Shown: piece after piece, positions 45,191 through 54,268 of the stretch
How the letters are laid out: every line of letters starts with the position of its first letter
Numbering within the stretch: position 1 is the first letter of the stretch
Source: Allotamlana fucoidanivorans
Lineage (GTDB): Bacteria; Bacteroidota; Bacteroidia; Flavobacteriales; Flavobacteriaceae
Direction: 5' to 3'
NCBI RefSeq assembly: GCF_006265225.1
Contig: NZ_VDCS01000002.1
Coordinates: 62,001 to 126,000, forward strand
DNA length: 64,000 nucleotides
The notes under the pieces: generated by a model
What the model saw: the letters and a program-made list of their open reading frames with translations, nothing else
The model's database searches: none
What the model was told of the DNA's origin: nothing
Program-made: the position numbers and the translations under genes

Positions 45191-47607
45191 TCGCGGTGGC
45201 TTAATCGTTCCCTTTCTTGAGTATCTATTGATTTTTCGTTGGTTTTTAATCTAAAATTTCCAAACTTATAATTAAAGCCCACTGTAAACAACCTGTTTTC
45301 CATAGTGGACTTCGATGCAATATCCTGATCTAGATACCGGGTATCTGTGGTAAAGTTTTGCGTGTTAAATACATCCGAAACCCCTAAACTTAAGGATGCT
45401 CTGTTTTCCCAAAAACTCTTTCTTACACTAAAATCTAAACCCGCTCTTGCGCTAATTTCTCTAGGACCATCAATATAAGATGAAATATAAATAAATGACA
45501 AATCTGTAGTTAAACTTTTGTCTTTTAAAAAACTAAAATAATTAATAATCTGACCATAAAACGTCCATTTGTCATTCTGTAGTAATTCGTTCTCTTTTGT
45601 GAAATAATTATTTTCATTATAAAAATAGGATGACAAGATATACAGATTCCAATGCTTTGTAATAGTTTTATAAGTTGTAAAATCAAGTCCATAAGATACC
45701 CCATAATCAATGTTGGTATAATTTTGCCTTATTAACCTATTCTCATTGTCTTGATAAATAAACTCAATATTCACATTGTCCTCATACCTGTAATAAATCT
45801 CAAAAGTATAACTTTCATCAAAGGTATAACCTAATATAACCTGATCATCAATTTGCGGTAATAAATTAGGGTTGCCACTAGAAATAGTGTTATCATTAAG
45901 AAAAAACTCAAATGGGTTTAACTCATTGTATTTGGGTCTGTAAATACTTCGTTTATAATTAACATATAACTGATTTATGTCGTTTAACTTGTGTAGTATA
46001 TATAATGAAGGGAATAACTTAAAATACGCCTGTTCATTAATTAATCCTGTAGACAAGGAGTTTCCTTTTAAATTGGTATACTCTCCTCGAATACCAAGTT
46101 TTAAACTCCAGTTTTCCCAATCTTCTGAAACACTAACATAACCAGCATAATTATCTTCTGAATAATTAAAGGTATCATAATTATCCAATGCTACTAATGG
46201 TTGGGTTTCGTTTACTAAATGTTGTTTCAGTCTACTTTGAGAATCTATGCGTGCATATTTCAATCCCGCCTCAAATTGATCACCAAATTTATTAGGTAAT
46301 TCATAATCTATTTGTCCGGTATATAATTTTATACGTTGTCTTGAAAAGGTTTGAAAATGATTGTTTCTTATTAATGACCCATCAGGGAAATTATAGTTGG
46401 TATTTACATCTTGAAATATTGAAAAATCATAATTTGTATGATGCACATTGCTTGAAATTCGCTCACCTTTGTCCCCTATTTTATACGCATAATCTAAAGT
46501 AAAAGCCAAATTATAAATTTCATCTACAGATTTATTTATGGTATTAAATGTGGAATCTAACGTTTTATTAGCATCATATATAGCTGTAAGAGAATTGACA
46601 TCTGTTCGTACACCATTACGGGGCGCTAACAACATACTGGTAGAAAACCCTATTTCACTTTTATTACTTAACGCATAGTCTATATGGGCATTTATATTCT
46701 GATTAGCACTTTCTCGGGTTCTATTATAATCGGTATTCCAAATAGAGACAATCTTATCGTTTTCTATAAAATTAACGTCATCCCTTAAGTTTCTATAATC
46801 TTTTCTTGGGCTAATACTATAATTAATATAGGTGTTCAGCTTTTTTGTCTTAAAAAAGTGGCTTGTACCTGCCGAAAACTTAGGGTATTCAAAACCTTGT
46901 TTATAATCTCCAAAAACACTACCACGGTATCCTGAAATGACATTTTTAGTTGTTACAATGTTAATCACAGCACCGCCTTCTGCATCGTATTTTGCAGGAG
47001 GATTGGTTATTACTTCAATGGATTTCACATCATTGGCCGAAGTAGCTTCCAATAACTGTAGCACTTCGCTTTGAGATAAATAAACTCTTTTATCATTGAT
47101 ATATATAATAGGTGTGGCTTGTTTTATAGAAATAGCCCCGTCATGGACTAAAACCCCTGGCGTGTGTTTTAAAACACCTAAAAGATTATCATTAGACAGG
47201 GTAGAATTTTCTACATTAAATATGAGTCTATCTACCTGTCTTTTTACTGTTGGGCGTTTTGCTACAACCGTAACATCATCAAGAATTTCACTACTTGTCT
47301 CTAAAATGATAGTGCCTAAGTCTGTATTATTTTTTATTAAAAGATCTTCAGTAAAGGATTTATATCCTAAAAACGAAATTTTGATTTGATAAGATCCTGT
47401 TTTTATGTTATCAATAACAAATACCCCGTTTTCATCTGTTGTTGATCCCTGCAGAGGTTTATCAGATTGTTTTTCAACTAAAACGACATTAGCAAAGGCA
47501 ATTGGAACGTTATTTTCATCGTTTAAAACACCAGTAATTTCATAGCCTTGTGAAAAAGACAAGCTCGTAATAAATAAAATAAAACAAGTAGAAAATTTTA
47601 TAAACAT
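45187..47607 (-). CDS. Outer-membrane beta-barrel protein with carboxypeptidase-regulatory-like domain
   Basis: An 806-residue TonB-receptor-like protein. The start at 47607 gives a signal peptide (MFIKFSTCFILFITSLSFSQ). A CarboxypepD-regulatory-like domain follows (about 21-105, GYEITGVLNDENNVPIAFANVVL), then a plug-like domain (RPTVKRQVDRLIFNVENS, VEVITNPPAKYDAEGGAVINIV). A long barrel with many aromatic strands fills the rest, as in the OMP_b-brl_3 family. Substrate unknown; these proteins are often linked to peptide, metal or surface functions rather than glycan uptake, and no SusD partner is here. A TATGTTTG promoter box ends 17 bp before the ATG. Confidence 0.85.
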   Translation of the reverse strand: MFIKFSTCFILFITSLSFSQGYEITGVLNDENNVPIAFANVVLVEKQSDKPLQGSTTDENGVFVIDNIKTGSYQIKISFLGYKSFTEDLLIKNNTDLGTIILETSSEILDDVTVVAKRPTVKRQVDRLIFNVENSTLSNDNLLGVLKHTPGVLVHDGAISIKQATPIIYINDKRVYLSQSEVLQLLEATSANDVKSIEVITNPPAKYDAEGGAVINIVTTKNVISGYRGSVFGDYKQGFEYPKFSAGTSHFFKTKKLNTYINYSISPRKDYRNLRDDVNFIENDKIVSIWNTDYNRTRESANQNINAHIDYALSNKSEIGFSTSMLLAPRNGVRTDVNSLTAIYDANKTLDSTFNTINKSVDEIYNLAFTLDYAYKIGDKGERISSNVHHTNYDFSIFQDVNTNYNFPDGSLIRNNHFQTFSRQRIKLYTGQIDYELPNKFGDQFEAGLKYARIDSQSRLKQHLVNETQPLVALDNYDTFNYSEDNYAGYVSVSEDWENWSLKLGIRGEYTNLKGNSLSTGLINEQAYFKLFPSLYILHKLNDINQLYVNYKRSIYRPKYNELNPFEFFLNDNTISSGNPNLLPQIDDQVILGYTFDESYTFEIYYRYEDNVNIEFIYQDNENRLIRQNYTNIDYGVSYGLDFTTYKTITKHWNLYILSSYFYNENNYFTKENELLQNDKWTFYGQIINYFSFLKDKSLTTDLSFIYISSYIDGPREISARAGLDFSVRKSFWENRASLSLGVSDVFNTQNFTTDTRYLDQDIASKSTMENRLFTVGFNYKFGNFRLKTNEKSIDTQERERLSHRD

Positions 47608-47618
47608 GTGTCTAGTTG

Positions 47619-47633
47619 TTATGCAAACATAGT
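47619..47633 (-). promoter_or_regulatory. Promoter element ACTATGTTTGCATAA
   Basis: On the minus strand this 15-mer contains the -7 box TATGTTTG (47631-47624), just before the barrel gene. The identical 15-mer occurs at 10203-10217, and the following CATAACAACTA also recurs there (10196-10206). Confidence 0.5.
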
Positions 47634-47801
47634 ACATTTAATTCATTTTAAACGGAGGGTTTCCCTTAAAACCCTATGTTTTTTTTCCTACATATTGTAT
47701 TTTTCGATGAAACGCACATATCGTCCAAAATATTTATTTAAAAGATACCTACATCAATAGAAAATTTATTTGTAATTTCATTTTTCACTAATGCTAAAGA
47801 C

Positions 47802-49001
47802 ATGTCAAAACAAATATCTCCCTTTACTAAACAGCAATTATTACCTCAGGAAGAGACCCTTGAAATTTACAAAAAAAAAGGAGAGTTATTTATAGGTTTA
47901 CCCAAAGAAACGGCCTTTCAGGAAAAGCGAATTTGCTTAACGCCAGATGCTGTTTATGCCTTGGTAAGCAACGGACATCGGGTTCTCATTGAATCTGGTG
48001 CTGGGAAGGGGGCTAATTTTAGTGATAGAGATTATAGTGAAGCTGGGGCTGAAGTCACTAAAGATACTGCCAAAGTGTTTTCTTGTCCTATGATTTTAAA
48101 AGTAGAACCTCCTACCTTAGACCAAATTAAATTAATTAACCCTCAAACCATACTCATATCTGCGCTTCAAATAAAAACACAATCAAAAGCTTATTTTGAA
48201 GCTCTAGCCGCTAAAAGAATTACCGCCTTAGCATTTGAATTTATTAGAGATAGTGATGGAGGCTATCCTGCCGTGAAGTCTTTAAGTGAAATTGCAGGAA
48301 CAGCATCGGTTTTAATAGCTTCTGAGCTACTATCAGACACAAAAGATGGTAACGGTTTAATGTTTGGTAATATAAGTGGTGTGCCTCCTATTGAGGTGGT
48401 TATTTTGGGAGCAGGTACTGTGGGAGAATATGCCGCAAAATGTGCTATTGGTCTTGGTGCCGGTGTGAAGGTTTTTGACAACTCAATTACAAAACTTAGG
48501 CAAATTCAAACCAATTTAGGACGTTCTTTATTCACGTCAACTATTCAACCCAAAAACTTGCTAAAAGCCTTAAAAAGGTGCGATGTTGTTATTGGTGCTG
48601 TACGAGGACTAAACAGATCTCCTATTGTAGTCTCTGAAGCCATGGTACAAAACATGAAAAAAGGAGCAATAATAATAGATGTTAGTATTGATATGGGAGG
48701 CTGTTTTGATACCAGTGAGGTAACCACACACAAAGCTCCTACTTTTGTAAAGCATGATGTAGTACACTATTGTGTGCCTAATATTCCTGCGCGCTATCCC
48801 AAAACAGCTACGGTTTCAATAAGTAACATCTTTACACCTTATTTGCTAAAAATAGCCGAAGATGGTGGTATTGAAAATTCTTTAAGATTTGATAGAGGTT
48901 TAAAAAATGGATTGTACTTTTACCACGGAATTTTAACTAGTAAATCTGTTGGTGAATGGTTTGATTTAAAATATAATGATGTTAACTTACTCATCTTTTA
49001 A
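47802..49001 (+). CDS. ald: Alanine dehydrogenase (AlaDH/PNT family)
   Basis: A 399-residue NAD-dependent enzyme interconverting alanine and pyruvate plus ammonia. The N-terminal domain has GLPKETAFQEKRICLTPDAV; the NAD-binding Rossmann loop is VVILGAGTVGEYAAKCAIGLGAGVKVFD; the substrate-side loop DVVIGAVRGLNRSPIVVS and PNIPARYPKTATVSISN complete the family pattern. It is longer than the enteric form by a short N-terminal extension, as in other Bacteroidota. DUF4258 follows 36 bp downstream. Confidence 0.92.
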   Translation: MSKQISPFTKQQLLPQEETLEIYKKKGELFIGLPKETAFQEKRICLTPDAVYALVSNGHRVLIESGAGKGANFSDRDYSEAGAEVTKDTAKVFSCPMILKVEPPTLDQIKLINPQTILISALQIKTQSKAYFEALAAKRITALAFEFIRDSDGGYPAVKSLSEIAGTASVLIASELLSDTKDGNGLMFGNISGVPPIEVVILGAGTVGEYAAKCAIGLGAGVKVFDNSITKLRQIQTNLGRSLFTSTIQPKNLLKALKRCDVVIGAVRGLNRSPIVVSEAMVQNMKKGAIIIDVSIDMGGCFDTSEVTTHKAPTFVKHDVVHYCVPNIPARYPKTATVSISNIFTPYLLKIAEDGGIENSLRFDRGLKNGLYFYHGILTSKSVGEWFDLKYNDVNLLIF

Positions 49002-49037
49002 TTCAAGTCTTATTACGATTTCTACAAACTATTTTTA

Positions 49038-49415
49038 ATGAAACTTATTCAACGTATTGGCTACTATTTAGGCGGTTTTTCCATGGGATTAATAATTCTA
49101 GCCTTTTTTTTAAATGGAAAAAAAACCTCCTGTAGTTACGGACCAGAATCAAGAGTTTTAAAAAACATAAATTCAAAGCACATGGTATTTAGTAAGAAGG
49201 CTGAAGACGATATCTTGCAATTAAATACAGACTCTGTAACGGTGCATACCATTTTAAAAAAAGGAAGTATTGATTTTTTAAATAGTGCCCCAAGAAAGAA
49301 ACCCTGCGGGGAATATATTATATTTGACAAAACGGAAAATAAAAAAGAAATAGCCATTACTGTAAAAAATTGTGACAGTATAGCAACAATCATAGCCGTT
49401 AAAGCCATAGATTAA
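49038..49415 (+). CDS. DUF4258 protein, membrane-anchored
   Basis: A 125-residue protein with one N-terminal membrane helix (about 8-26) and a DUF4258 domain: KHMVFSKKAEDDILQ near the start and CGEYIIFDKTENKKEIAITVKNCD at the end. Function unknown; related domains resemble small RNase-like toxins, but this membrane-anchored type is a housekeeping gene beside ald in Flavobacteriaceae. The next gene starts 1 bp after its stop. Confidence 0.75.
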   Translation: MKLIQRIGYYLGGFSMGLIILAFFLNGKKTSCSYGPESRVLKNINSKHMVFSKKAEDDILQLNTDSVTVHTILKKGSIDFLNSAPRKKPCGEYIIFDKTENKKEIAITVKNCDSIATIIAVKAID

Positions 49416-49416
49416 T

Positions 49417-50010
49417 ATGCTAAAGCGTTCTTTTGATATATTACTGTCCTTACTCCTTTCCATTTTACTCCTCCCCTTTTTACTGCTCATTTCTATTTTA
49501 ATTAAGATAGATTCTAAGGGGCCTATTCTATTCATTCAAGGTAGAGTTGGTAGAAATAACCACGATTTTTCTATTATGAAGTTTAGAACCATGCGCGTAC
49601 AATCTGAACAAAAAGGGCTGCTTACTCTTGGTAATCATGATTCTAGAATTACCAAAATGGGGTATTTTTTAAGACGTTATAAGATTGATGAATTCCCTCA
49701 GTTATTTAATATTCTGAAAGGCGATATGAGCTTTGTAGGACCACGACCAGAACTCAGGCATTATGTTAATTACTATCATCAAGATGATATGGTAATTTTT
49801 AAATTAAGACCTGGGTTAACAGGCTTAGCGTCCATTAAATACCGTAATGAGGTAGAACTATTAAAAAAAGCTGATGACCCAGAAAACTACTTTATCAATG
49901 TTATCATTCCTGATAAACTGAGGTATAATAAAATGTATTTAAATAATAGAAATTTCCTTTTAGACTTAAAAATTATAGCCCTAACCATAATTAAAGTCAT
50001 TTCAAAATAA
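49417..50010 (+). CDS. Initiating sugar-1-phosphate transferase (PglC/WcaJ type)
   Basis: A 197-residue bacterial sugar transferase. The N-terminal membrane hairpin (about 5-29, LLSLLLSILLLPFLLLISILIKI) is followed by the catalytic core: KFRTMRVQSE, RRYKIDEFPQLFNILKGDMSFVGPRPEL with the Asp-Glu pair, and RPGLTGLASIKYR. It moves a sugar phosphate from UDP-sugar to undecaprenyl phosphate at the inner membrane. The short form lacks the extra helices of WbaP/WcaJ, like PglC of bacillosamine pathways. First glycan gene of the locus. Confidence 0.92.
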   Translation: MLKRSFDILLSLLLSILLLPFLLLISILIKIDSKGPILFIQGRVGRNNHDFSIMKFRTMRVQSEQKGLLTLGNHDSRITKMGYFLRRYKIDEFPQLFNILKGDMSFVGPRPELRHYVNYYHQDDMVIFKLRPGLTGLASIKYRNEVELLKKADDPENYFINVIIPDKLRYNKMYLNNRNFLLDLKIIALTIIKVISK

Positions 50011-50087
50011 GCTGTAACGTGATATATAAGTTGTTACATGGTAAAAAATAATTATTTTGTTGAGGAAAAGAATGACCATACGCCCTA

Positions 50088-51158
50088 ATGAAAGACTCAC
50101 TAAACAAACGCATTGATACCTTAATAGCCAGCACAAAACTATTCCCGTGGCTAAGAGAAACAAAAGAACAAATAGAGCCTTTCGATTTTTCAAACGAAAT
50201 CATTTTAATCACTGGAGCTGCAGGGTCTTTAGGTAGTGAACTCACTAAGCAATTAACATTATGCAAGTTTCATAAATTGATTCTAGTCGATTTTTCAGAG
50301 ACCGCATCTTATATACTTCTGCAAGATTTAAAGTTAGAAAGCAACGAAACTATTTTTTTTGAATTACTTGATATCTCCAAGCGTCATGCTGTAAAAGCTG
50401 TGTTTAAAAAACACAAACCAACTATGGTTATCCATGCCGCTGCATATAAGCATGTCCCCCTATTAGAAACTAACCCCTATGCTGCCATTCAAAATAATAT
50501 TTTTGGCACAGAAATCCTTGCTGAATTGGCTTTAGAATTCAGCGTTAAAACATTTATTTTCATTTCAACTGACAAGGCAGTAAAACCCAAAAATATTATG
50601 GGAATGACAAAATCAGTGTGTGAAAAGCGTTTGGAGCATTATAACTGTCTTAATAAAACGTTATTCATAAGTGCTCGATTTGGAAATATTATTGGGTCAA
50701 ATGGCTCTGTGCTGCCTTTATTCAAAAGGCAAATGGAACAACATAACAGTATTACAATTACCAATGCAAAAGCGTCTCGCTATTTCATGACTAAAACAAA
50801 GGCGTGTCAGCTTATATTGCATTTAGCAAGTTTCAAAAGAAAAGCATCTAATATTTATACATTTCAGATGGGAGACGCCATTAGAATATTAGATGTAGCA
50901 AACCGTTTAATAGACATTAGTTCTAATACATTTCCAAATATCAGTCTCGAAATTAAAACGCTACGCCCTGGCGAAAAAACAGAAGAATCGATTATTAGTG
51001 ACAATGAAATTCTTCAGAATACGCATCATCCAGATATTTTTCAAATACTACCTAAAGAAGAAAAATCTAATCGAAAAACAGCTTGGCCAGAAGTATTAGA
51101 AATAAATTTAGAAACGTCAACAACCAAAATTAAAAGTATCTTAAAGCGATTCACCTAA
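50088..51158 (+). CDS. Nucleotide-sugar 4,6-dehydratase, short form
   Basis: A 356-residue SDR of the CapD/PglF type without the N-terminal membrane domain. The NAD loop is ITGAAGSLGSELTKQL; the catalytic region STDKAVKPKNIMGMTKSVCEKRLEH has Met in place of the usual SDR Tyr, with Thr, Asp and Lys kept, as in UDP-GlcNAc 4,6-dehydratases. LRPGEKTEESI is the family end motif. With the PglC-like gene and the DegT gene it would make a diamino-sugar precursor. It overlaps the proline dehydrogenase stop by 4 bp. Confidence 0.88.
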   Translation: MKDSLNKRIDTLIASTKLFPWLRETKEQIEPFDFSNEIILITGAAGSLGSELTKQLTLCKFHKLILVDFSETASYILLQDLKLESNETIFFELLDISKRHAVKAVFKKHKPTMVIHAAAYKHVPLLETNPYAAIQNNIFGTEILAELALEFSVKTFIFISTDKAVKPKNIMGMTKSVCEKRLEHYNCLNKTLFISARFGNIIGSNGSVLPLFKRQMEQHNSITITNAKASRYFMTKTKACQLILHLASFKRKASNIYTFQMGDAIRILDVANRLIDISSNTFPNISLEIKTLRPGEKTEESIISDNEILQNTHHPDIFQILPKEEKSNRKTAWPEVLEINLETSTTKIKSILKRFT

Positions 51159-52330
51159 ACTACTTTTCTTCGTTTTTTTTCTCTGCCAAGTAATGCTAAT
51201 TCTCGTCCCGTTTGCCCGGCAACTGAAGTATTTTCTTCTGCGCGTCTTATAAGATAAGGCATCACATCTTTAACGGGGCCAAACGGAATATATTTAGCCA
51301 CATTATACCCTCTTGCTGACAGGTTAAAACTTATATGGTCACTCATGCCATACAACTGCCCAAACCATATTCTTGGATCATTGTTTAATATATGATTATC
51401 TTTCATCAACCGCATCAGCAGGTATGAACTATCTTCATTATGTGTTCCAGCAAAAATAGACATGGCAGATAGGTGTTTTATCATATAGCGTAGGGCATCA
51501 TTAAAATTTTCGTCGGTAGCCGCTTTACTCACACAAATGGGTGATTGGTAGCCTTTATCTTTTGCCCGTTCATTTTCTTTTTCCATGTAAGCACCACGCA
51601 CCAATTTATATCCTAAAAAATACTTACCTGTTATTGCTTTTTTATGTTCGCTTTTTAAAAAATCAAGCCGGTCGTGTCTATACATTTGCAAGGTGTTAAA
51701 TACAATAGGCTTTTCTGTATTATATTTTTGCATCATTTGTGTAACTAGGGCATCAGCGGCATCCTGCATCCAACTCTCTTCAGCATCAATCAAAACCACA
51801 ATATCTTTTTGTTTAGCTTTAGCACAAACCCGATCATATCTGCTAACCACACGACCCCATTCAATTTGCTCCTTTTCGTTTAAATCTTCCCCTTTACCTA
51901 GCTTTTCATAAAGCCCCAATCTACCAAATCCTGTTGGTTTAAACACCGCTATAGGCATAGCAGCCTTGTCTTTACTAAAGTCTATTATTTGTAAAACTTT
52001 TTCACAGGCGGTATCAAATTCTTTTTCATCTTCCTTACCTTCTACAGAATAATCTAAAACTGAACTCACACCTTTGTCATACATCTTATCAATAACGGTT
52101 AAGCAGTCTTCTTCATTCACTCCACCACAAAAGTGGTCAAACACCGTTGACCGAATTAAACCCTCAATGGGTAGATGCGCTTTTATAGCAAAATTAGTGG
52201 CGGCTGTACCTATTCTTACAAGTGGTTCAATGGATATCATTTTAAACAGAAAATAAGCGCGTTCAAGTTCTGAATCTGACTTTAAGGCGAAGGCCACTTC
52301 GGTATTATCAAAGATTAAATCGGTATTCAT
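51155..52330 (-). CDS. Proline dehydrogenase
   Basis: A 391-residue FAD enzyme with the PutA PRODH barrel. Motifs: VVLIDAEESWMQDAAD, YKLVRGAYMEKEN with the conserved Lys and Arg, GTHNEDS and GQLYGMSDHISFNL near the end. It oxidises proline to pyrroline-5-carboxylate and passes electrons to quinone. Start at 52330 (MNTDLIFDNTEVAFA), since six codons upstream are not family-like. Its pairing with divergent aroB is common in Flavobacteriaceae and not linked to capsule. Confidence 0.93.
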   Translation of the reverse strand: MNTDLIFDNTEVAFALKSDSELERAYFLFKMISIEPLVRIGTAATNFAIKAHLPIEGLIRSTVFDHFCGGVNEEDCLTVIDKMYDKGVSSVLDYSVEGKEDEKEFDTACEKVLQIIDFSKDKAAMPIAVFKPTGFGRLGLYEKLGKGEDLNEKEQIEWGRVVSRYDRVCAKAKQKDIVVLIDAEESWMQDAADALVTQMMQKYNTEKPIVFNTLQMYRHDRLDFLKSEHKKAITGKYFLGYKLVRGAYMEKENERAKDKGYQSPICVSKAATDENFNDALRYMIKHLSAMSIFAGTHNEDSSYLLMRLMKDNHILNNDPRIWFGQLYGMSDHISFNLSARGYNVAKYIPFGPVKDVMPYLIRRAEENTSVAGQTGRELALLGREKKRRKVV

Positions 52331-52422
52331 TTTGAAAAATTTTGGCAAAGATAATTATAGCTAAACTATCATATTATATAAAATCTCCTTAATTTCACGG
52401 CTTTAAAAAATAATTAACATTT

Positions 52423-53490
52423 ATGGATTCTATTTCTGCCAATAACAGTTTAATTCATTTTAACGCTATCTGTTATAAGGCTCTAAATGAGCATCTTGAA
52501 AAGCATAATTTCTCTAAGATTTTTATCCTTGTAGATGAAAATACACACCAACATTGTCTGCCTGTTTTTTTAGAAAAATTAAAAACGGACCTGGCTTTTG
52601 AAATCATTGAAATAGAATCTGGTGAAATAAATAAAACCATAGAAACCTGTGTTGGTGTATGGAATGCCCTTTCTGATTTAGATGCCGACAGAAAAAGCTT
52701 AATGATTAATATTGGCGGTGGTGTTATAACCGATTTAGGTGGGTTTGTAGCCTGCACTTTTAAACGCGGTATCGCCTACGTGAATGTACCTACTACCCTA
52801 CTTTCTATGGTTGATGCCTCGGTTGGTGGTAAAACCGGGGTTGATTTAGGGGCTTTAAAAAATCAAATTGGTGTTATAAGTGATCCTGATTTAGTACTTA
52901 TTGATACCCAGTTTTTAGATTCCTTGCCTCAAAACCAAATGCGTTCTGGTTTAGCTGAAATGCTCAAACACGGATTAATCACAGGCACAGATTATTGGAA
53001 TAAGTTTTTAGATCTTTCTAAATTATCTATGGAAGATTTAGATACATTGATTTATGAGTCTGTACTTATAAAGCGAAATGTAGTACAAGAAGACCCCTAT
53101 GAAAATGGTTTAAGAAAAACCTTGAATTTTGGGCATACTCTTGGGCACGCCATTGAATCGTATTTTCTAAGTAACCCCAAAAAAGAAACGCTACTTCATG
53201 GGGAAGCTATTGTGGTTGGTATGATTTTAGCTTGTTATATTTCTTCAAGATTAACAGGATTCTCAAAGGAGGACACCAATTACATTAAACAGTTGTTTAT
53301 AAACTACTACGGTAAAGTAAGCATTGATAAAACGGAATATGCCCCTATCATGGATTTGCTAAAATATGACAAGAAAAATAATCATGGTAATATCAATTTT
53401 GTGTTGTTAGAAGCTATTGGAAAAACTAAGATAGATTGCCAGGTAGATGATGCTATCATTGAAGAGGCGTTTGATTATTACATGTTATAA
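52423..53490 (+). CDS. aroB: AroB, 3-dehydroquinate synthase
   Basis: A 355-residue NAD- and zinc-dependent enzyme of the shikimate pathway. Motifs: INIGGGVITDLGGFVA, VPTTLLSMVDASVGGKTGVDL and LNFGHTLGHAIE with zinc His residues. Full length. Divergent from proline dehydrogenase, 29 bp before the capsule phosphatase gene in the same direction. Confidence 0.96.
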   Translation: MDSISANNSLIHFNAICYKALNEHLEKHNFSKIFILVDENTHQHCLPVFLEKLKTDLAFEIIEIESGEINKTIETCVGVWNALSDLDADRKSLMINIGGGVITDLGGFVACTFKRGIAYVNVPTTLLSMVDASVGGKTGVDLGALKNQIGVISDPDLVLIDTQFLDSLPQNQMRSGLAEMLKHGLITGTDYWNKFLDLSKLSMEDLDTLIYESVLIKRNVVQEDPYENGLRKTLNFGHTLGHAIESYFLSNPKKETLLHGEAIVVGMILACYISSRLTGFSKEDTNYIKQLFINYYGKVSIDKTEYAPIMDLLKYDKKNNHGNINFVLLEAIGKTKIDCQVDDAIIEEAFDYYML

Positions 53491-53518
53491 AATCTAAAAA
53501 AATAATAAGTCAACATAG

Positions 53519-54268
53519 ATGTTTTCTATATTCAGCAGAAAAAGGTTTTTAAGAGACTTATTAGTAGATTTTGTTGATATCCACAATCATATTTTACCAG
53601 GTATAGATGACGGAGCAAAAACCATTGAGGAAGCGCTTCTGCTCATTGATAATATGAAACAACTAGGGATAAAAGAATTTATTCCTACCCCGCATGTCAT
53701 GCAGGACTTTTATCCCAATACTGACGAAACGATAGGAGAAGCCTACCAAAATGTGCTATCGGCCATACATACTTATAAGGACTATACTGGTATTTCGGTT
53801 AATCCAGCCGCAGAATATATGTTGGATGTTCATTTTGAAACCTTTTTAGAAACCCATAACCTGTTTACCTTAAAATCAAATTATGTTTTGGTTGAACTCT
53901 CTTATTATCAGCCGCCCCTTAATTTAGAAGCTATTATATTTAAAATTAAAACCAAGGGGTATATTCCAGTGTTGGCACATCCTGAGCGCTATATTTATTT
54001 TCACCAAAACTTTGATTATTACAAAAAACTAAAACAGATGGGCTGTATGCTTCAGCTTAATTTTTTATCGTTAAGTACTTATTATGGTACATCGGTCAAT
54101 AAAGCAGCATTTAAATTAATTAAAAACAAGTGGATTGATTTTGTGGGTACCGATATTCATAATACCAGACAGGTATCAAAATTAGAATCCATAACACTAA
54201 ATAAATCCGTTCAGGATAGTCTTACCCCCATCATTAAAGCCACAAATCATACGTTTTCTGTTAGGTAG
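53519..54268 (+). CDS. CpsB/YwqE-type protein tyrosine phosphatase
   Basis: A 249-residue PHP-fold, metal-dependent tyrosine phosphatase. Metal ligands are in FVDIHNHILPGIDDGAKT, PTPHV, ILAHPERY-type VLAHPERYIYF and GTDIHNTRQ. It dephosphorylates the Wzc kinase, whose gene lies next to it tail to tail (8-bp overlap), and so sets capsule chain length and export. Start at the first ATG; the initial 17 residues are basic. Confidence 0.9.
   Translation: MFSIFSRKRFLRDLLVDFVDIHNHILPGIDDGAKTIEEALLLIDNMKQLGIKEFIPTPHVMQDFYPNTDETIGEAYQNVLSAIHTYKDYTGISVNPAAEYMLDVHFETFLETHNLFTLKSNYVLVELSYYQPPLNLEAIIFKIKTKGYIPVLAHPERYIYFHQNFDYYKKLKQMGCMLQLNFLSLSTYYGTSVNKAAFKLIKNKWIDFVGTDIHNTRQVSKLESITLNKSVQDSLTPIIKATNHTFSVR

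Noticed and set aside
49038-49415. DUF4258 protein as a toxin of a toxin-antitoxin pair
   Set aside because: It has a membrane anchor, no antitoxin-like partner, and lies between ald and a sugar transferase gene.
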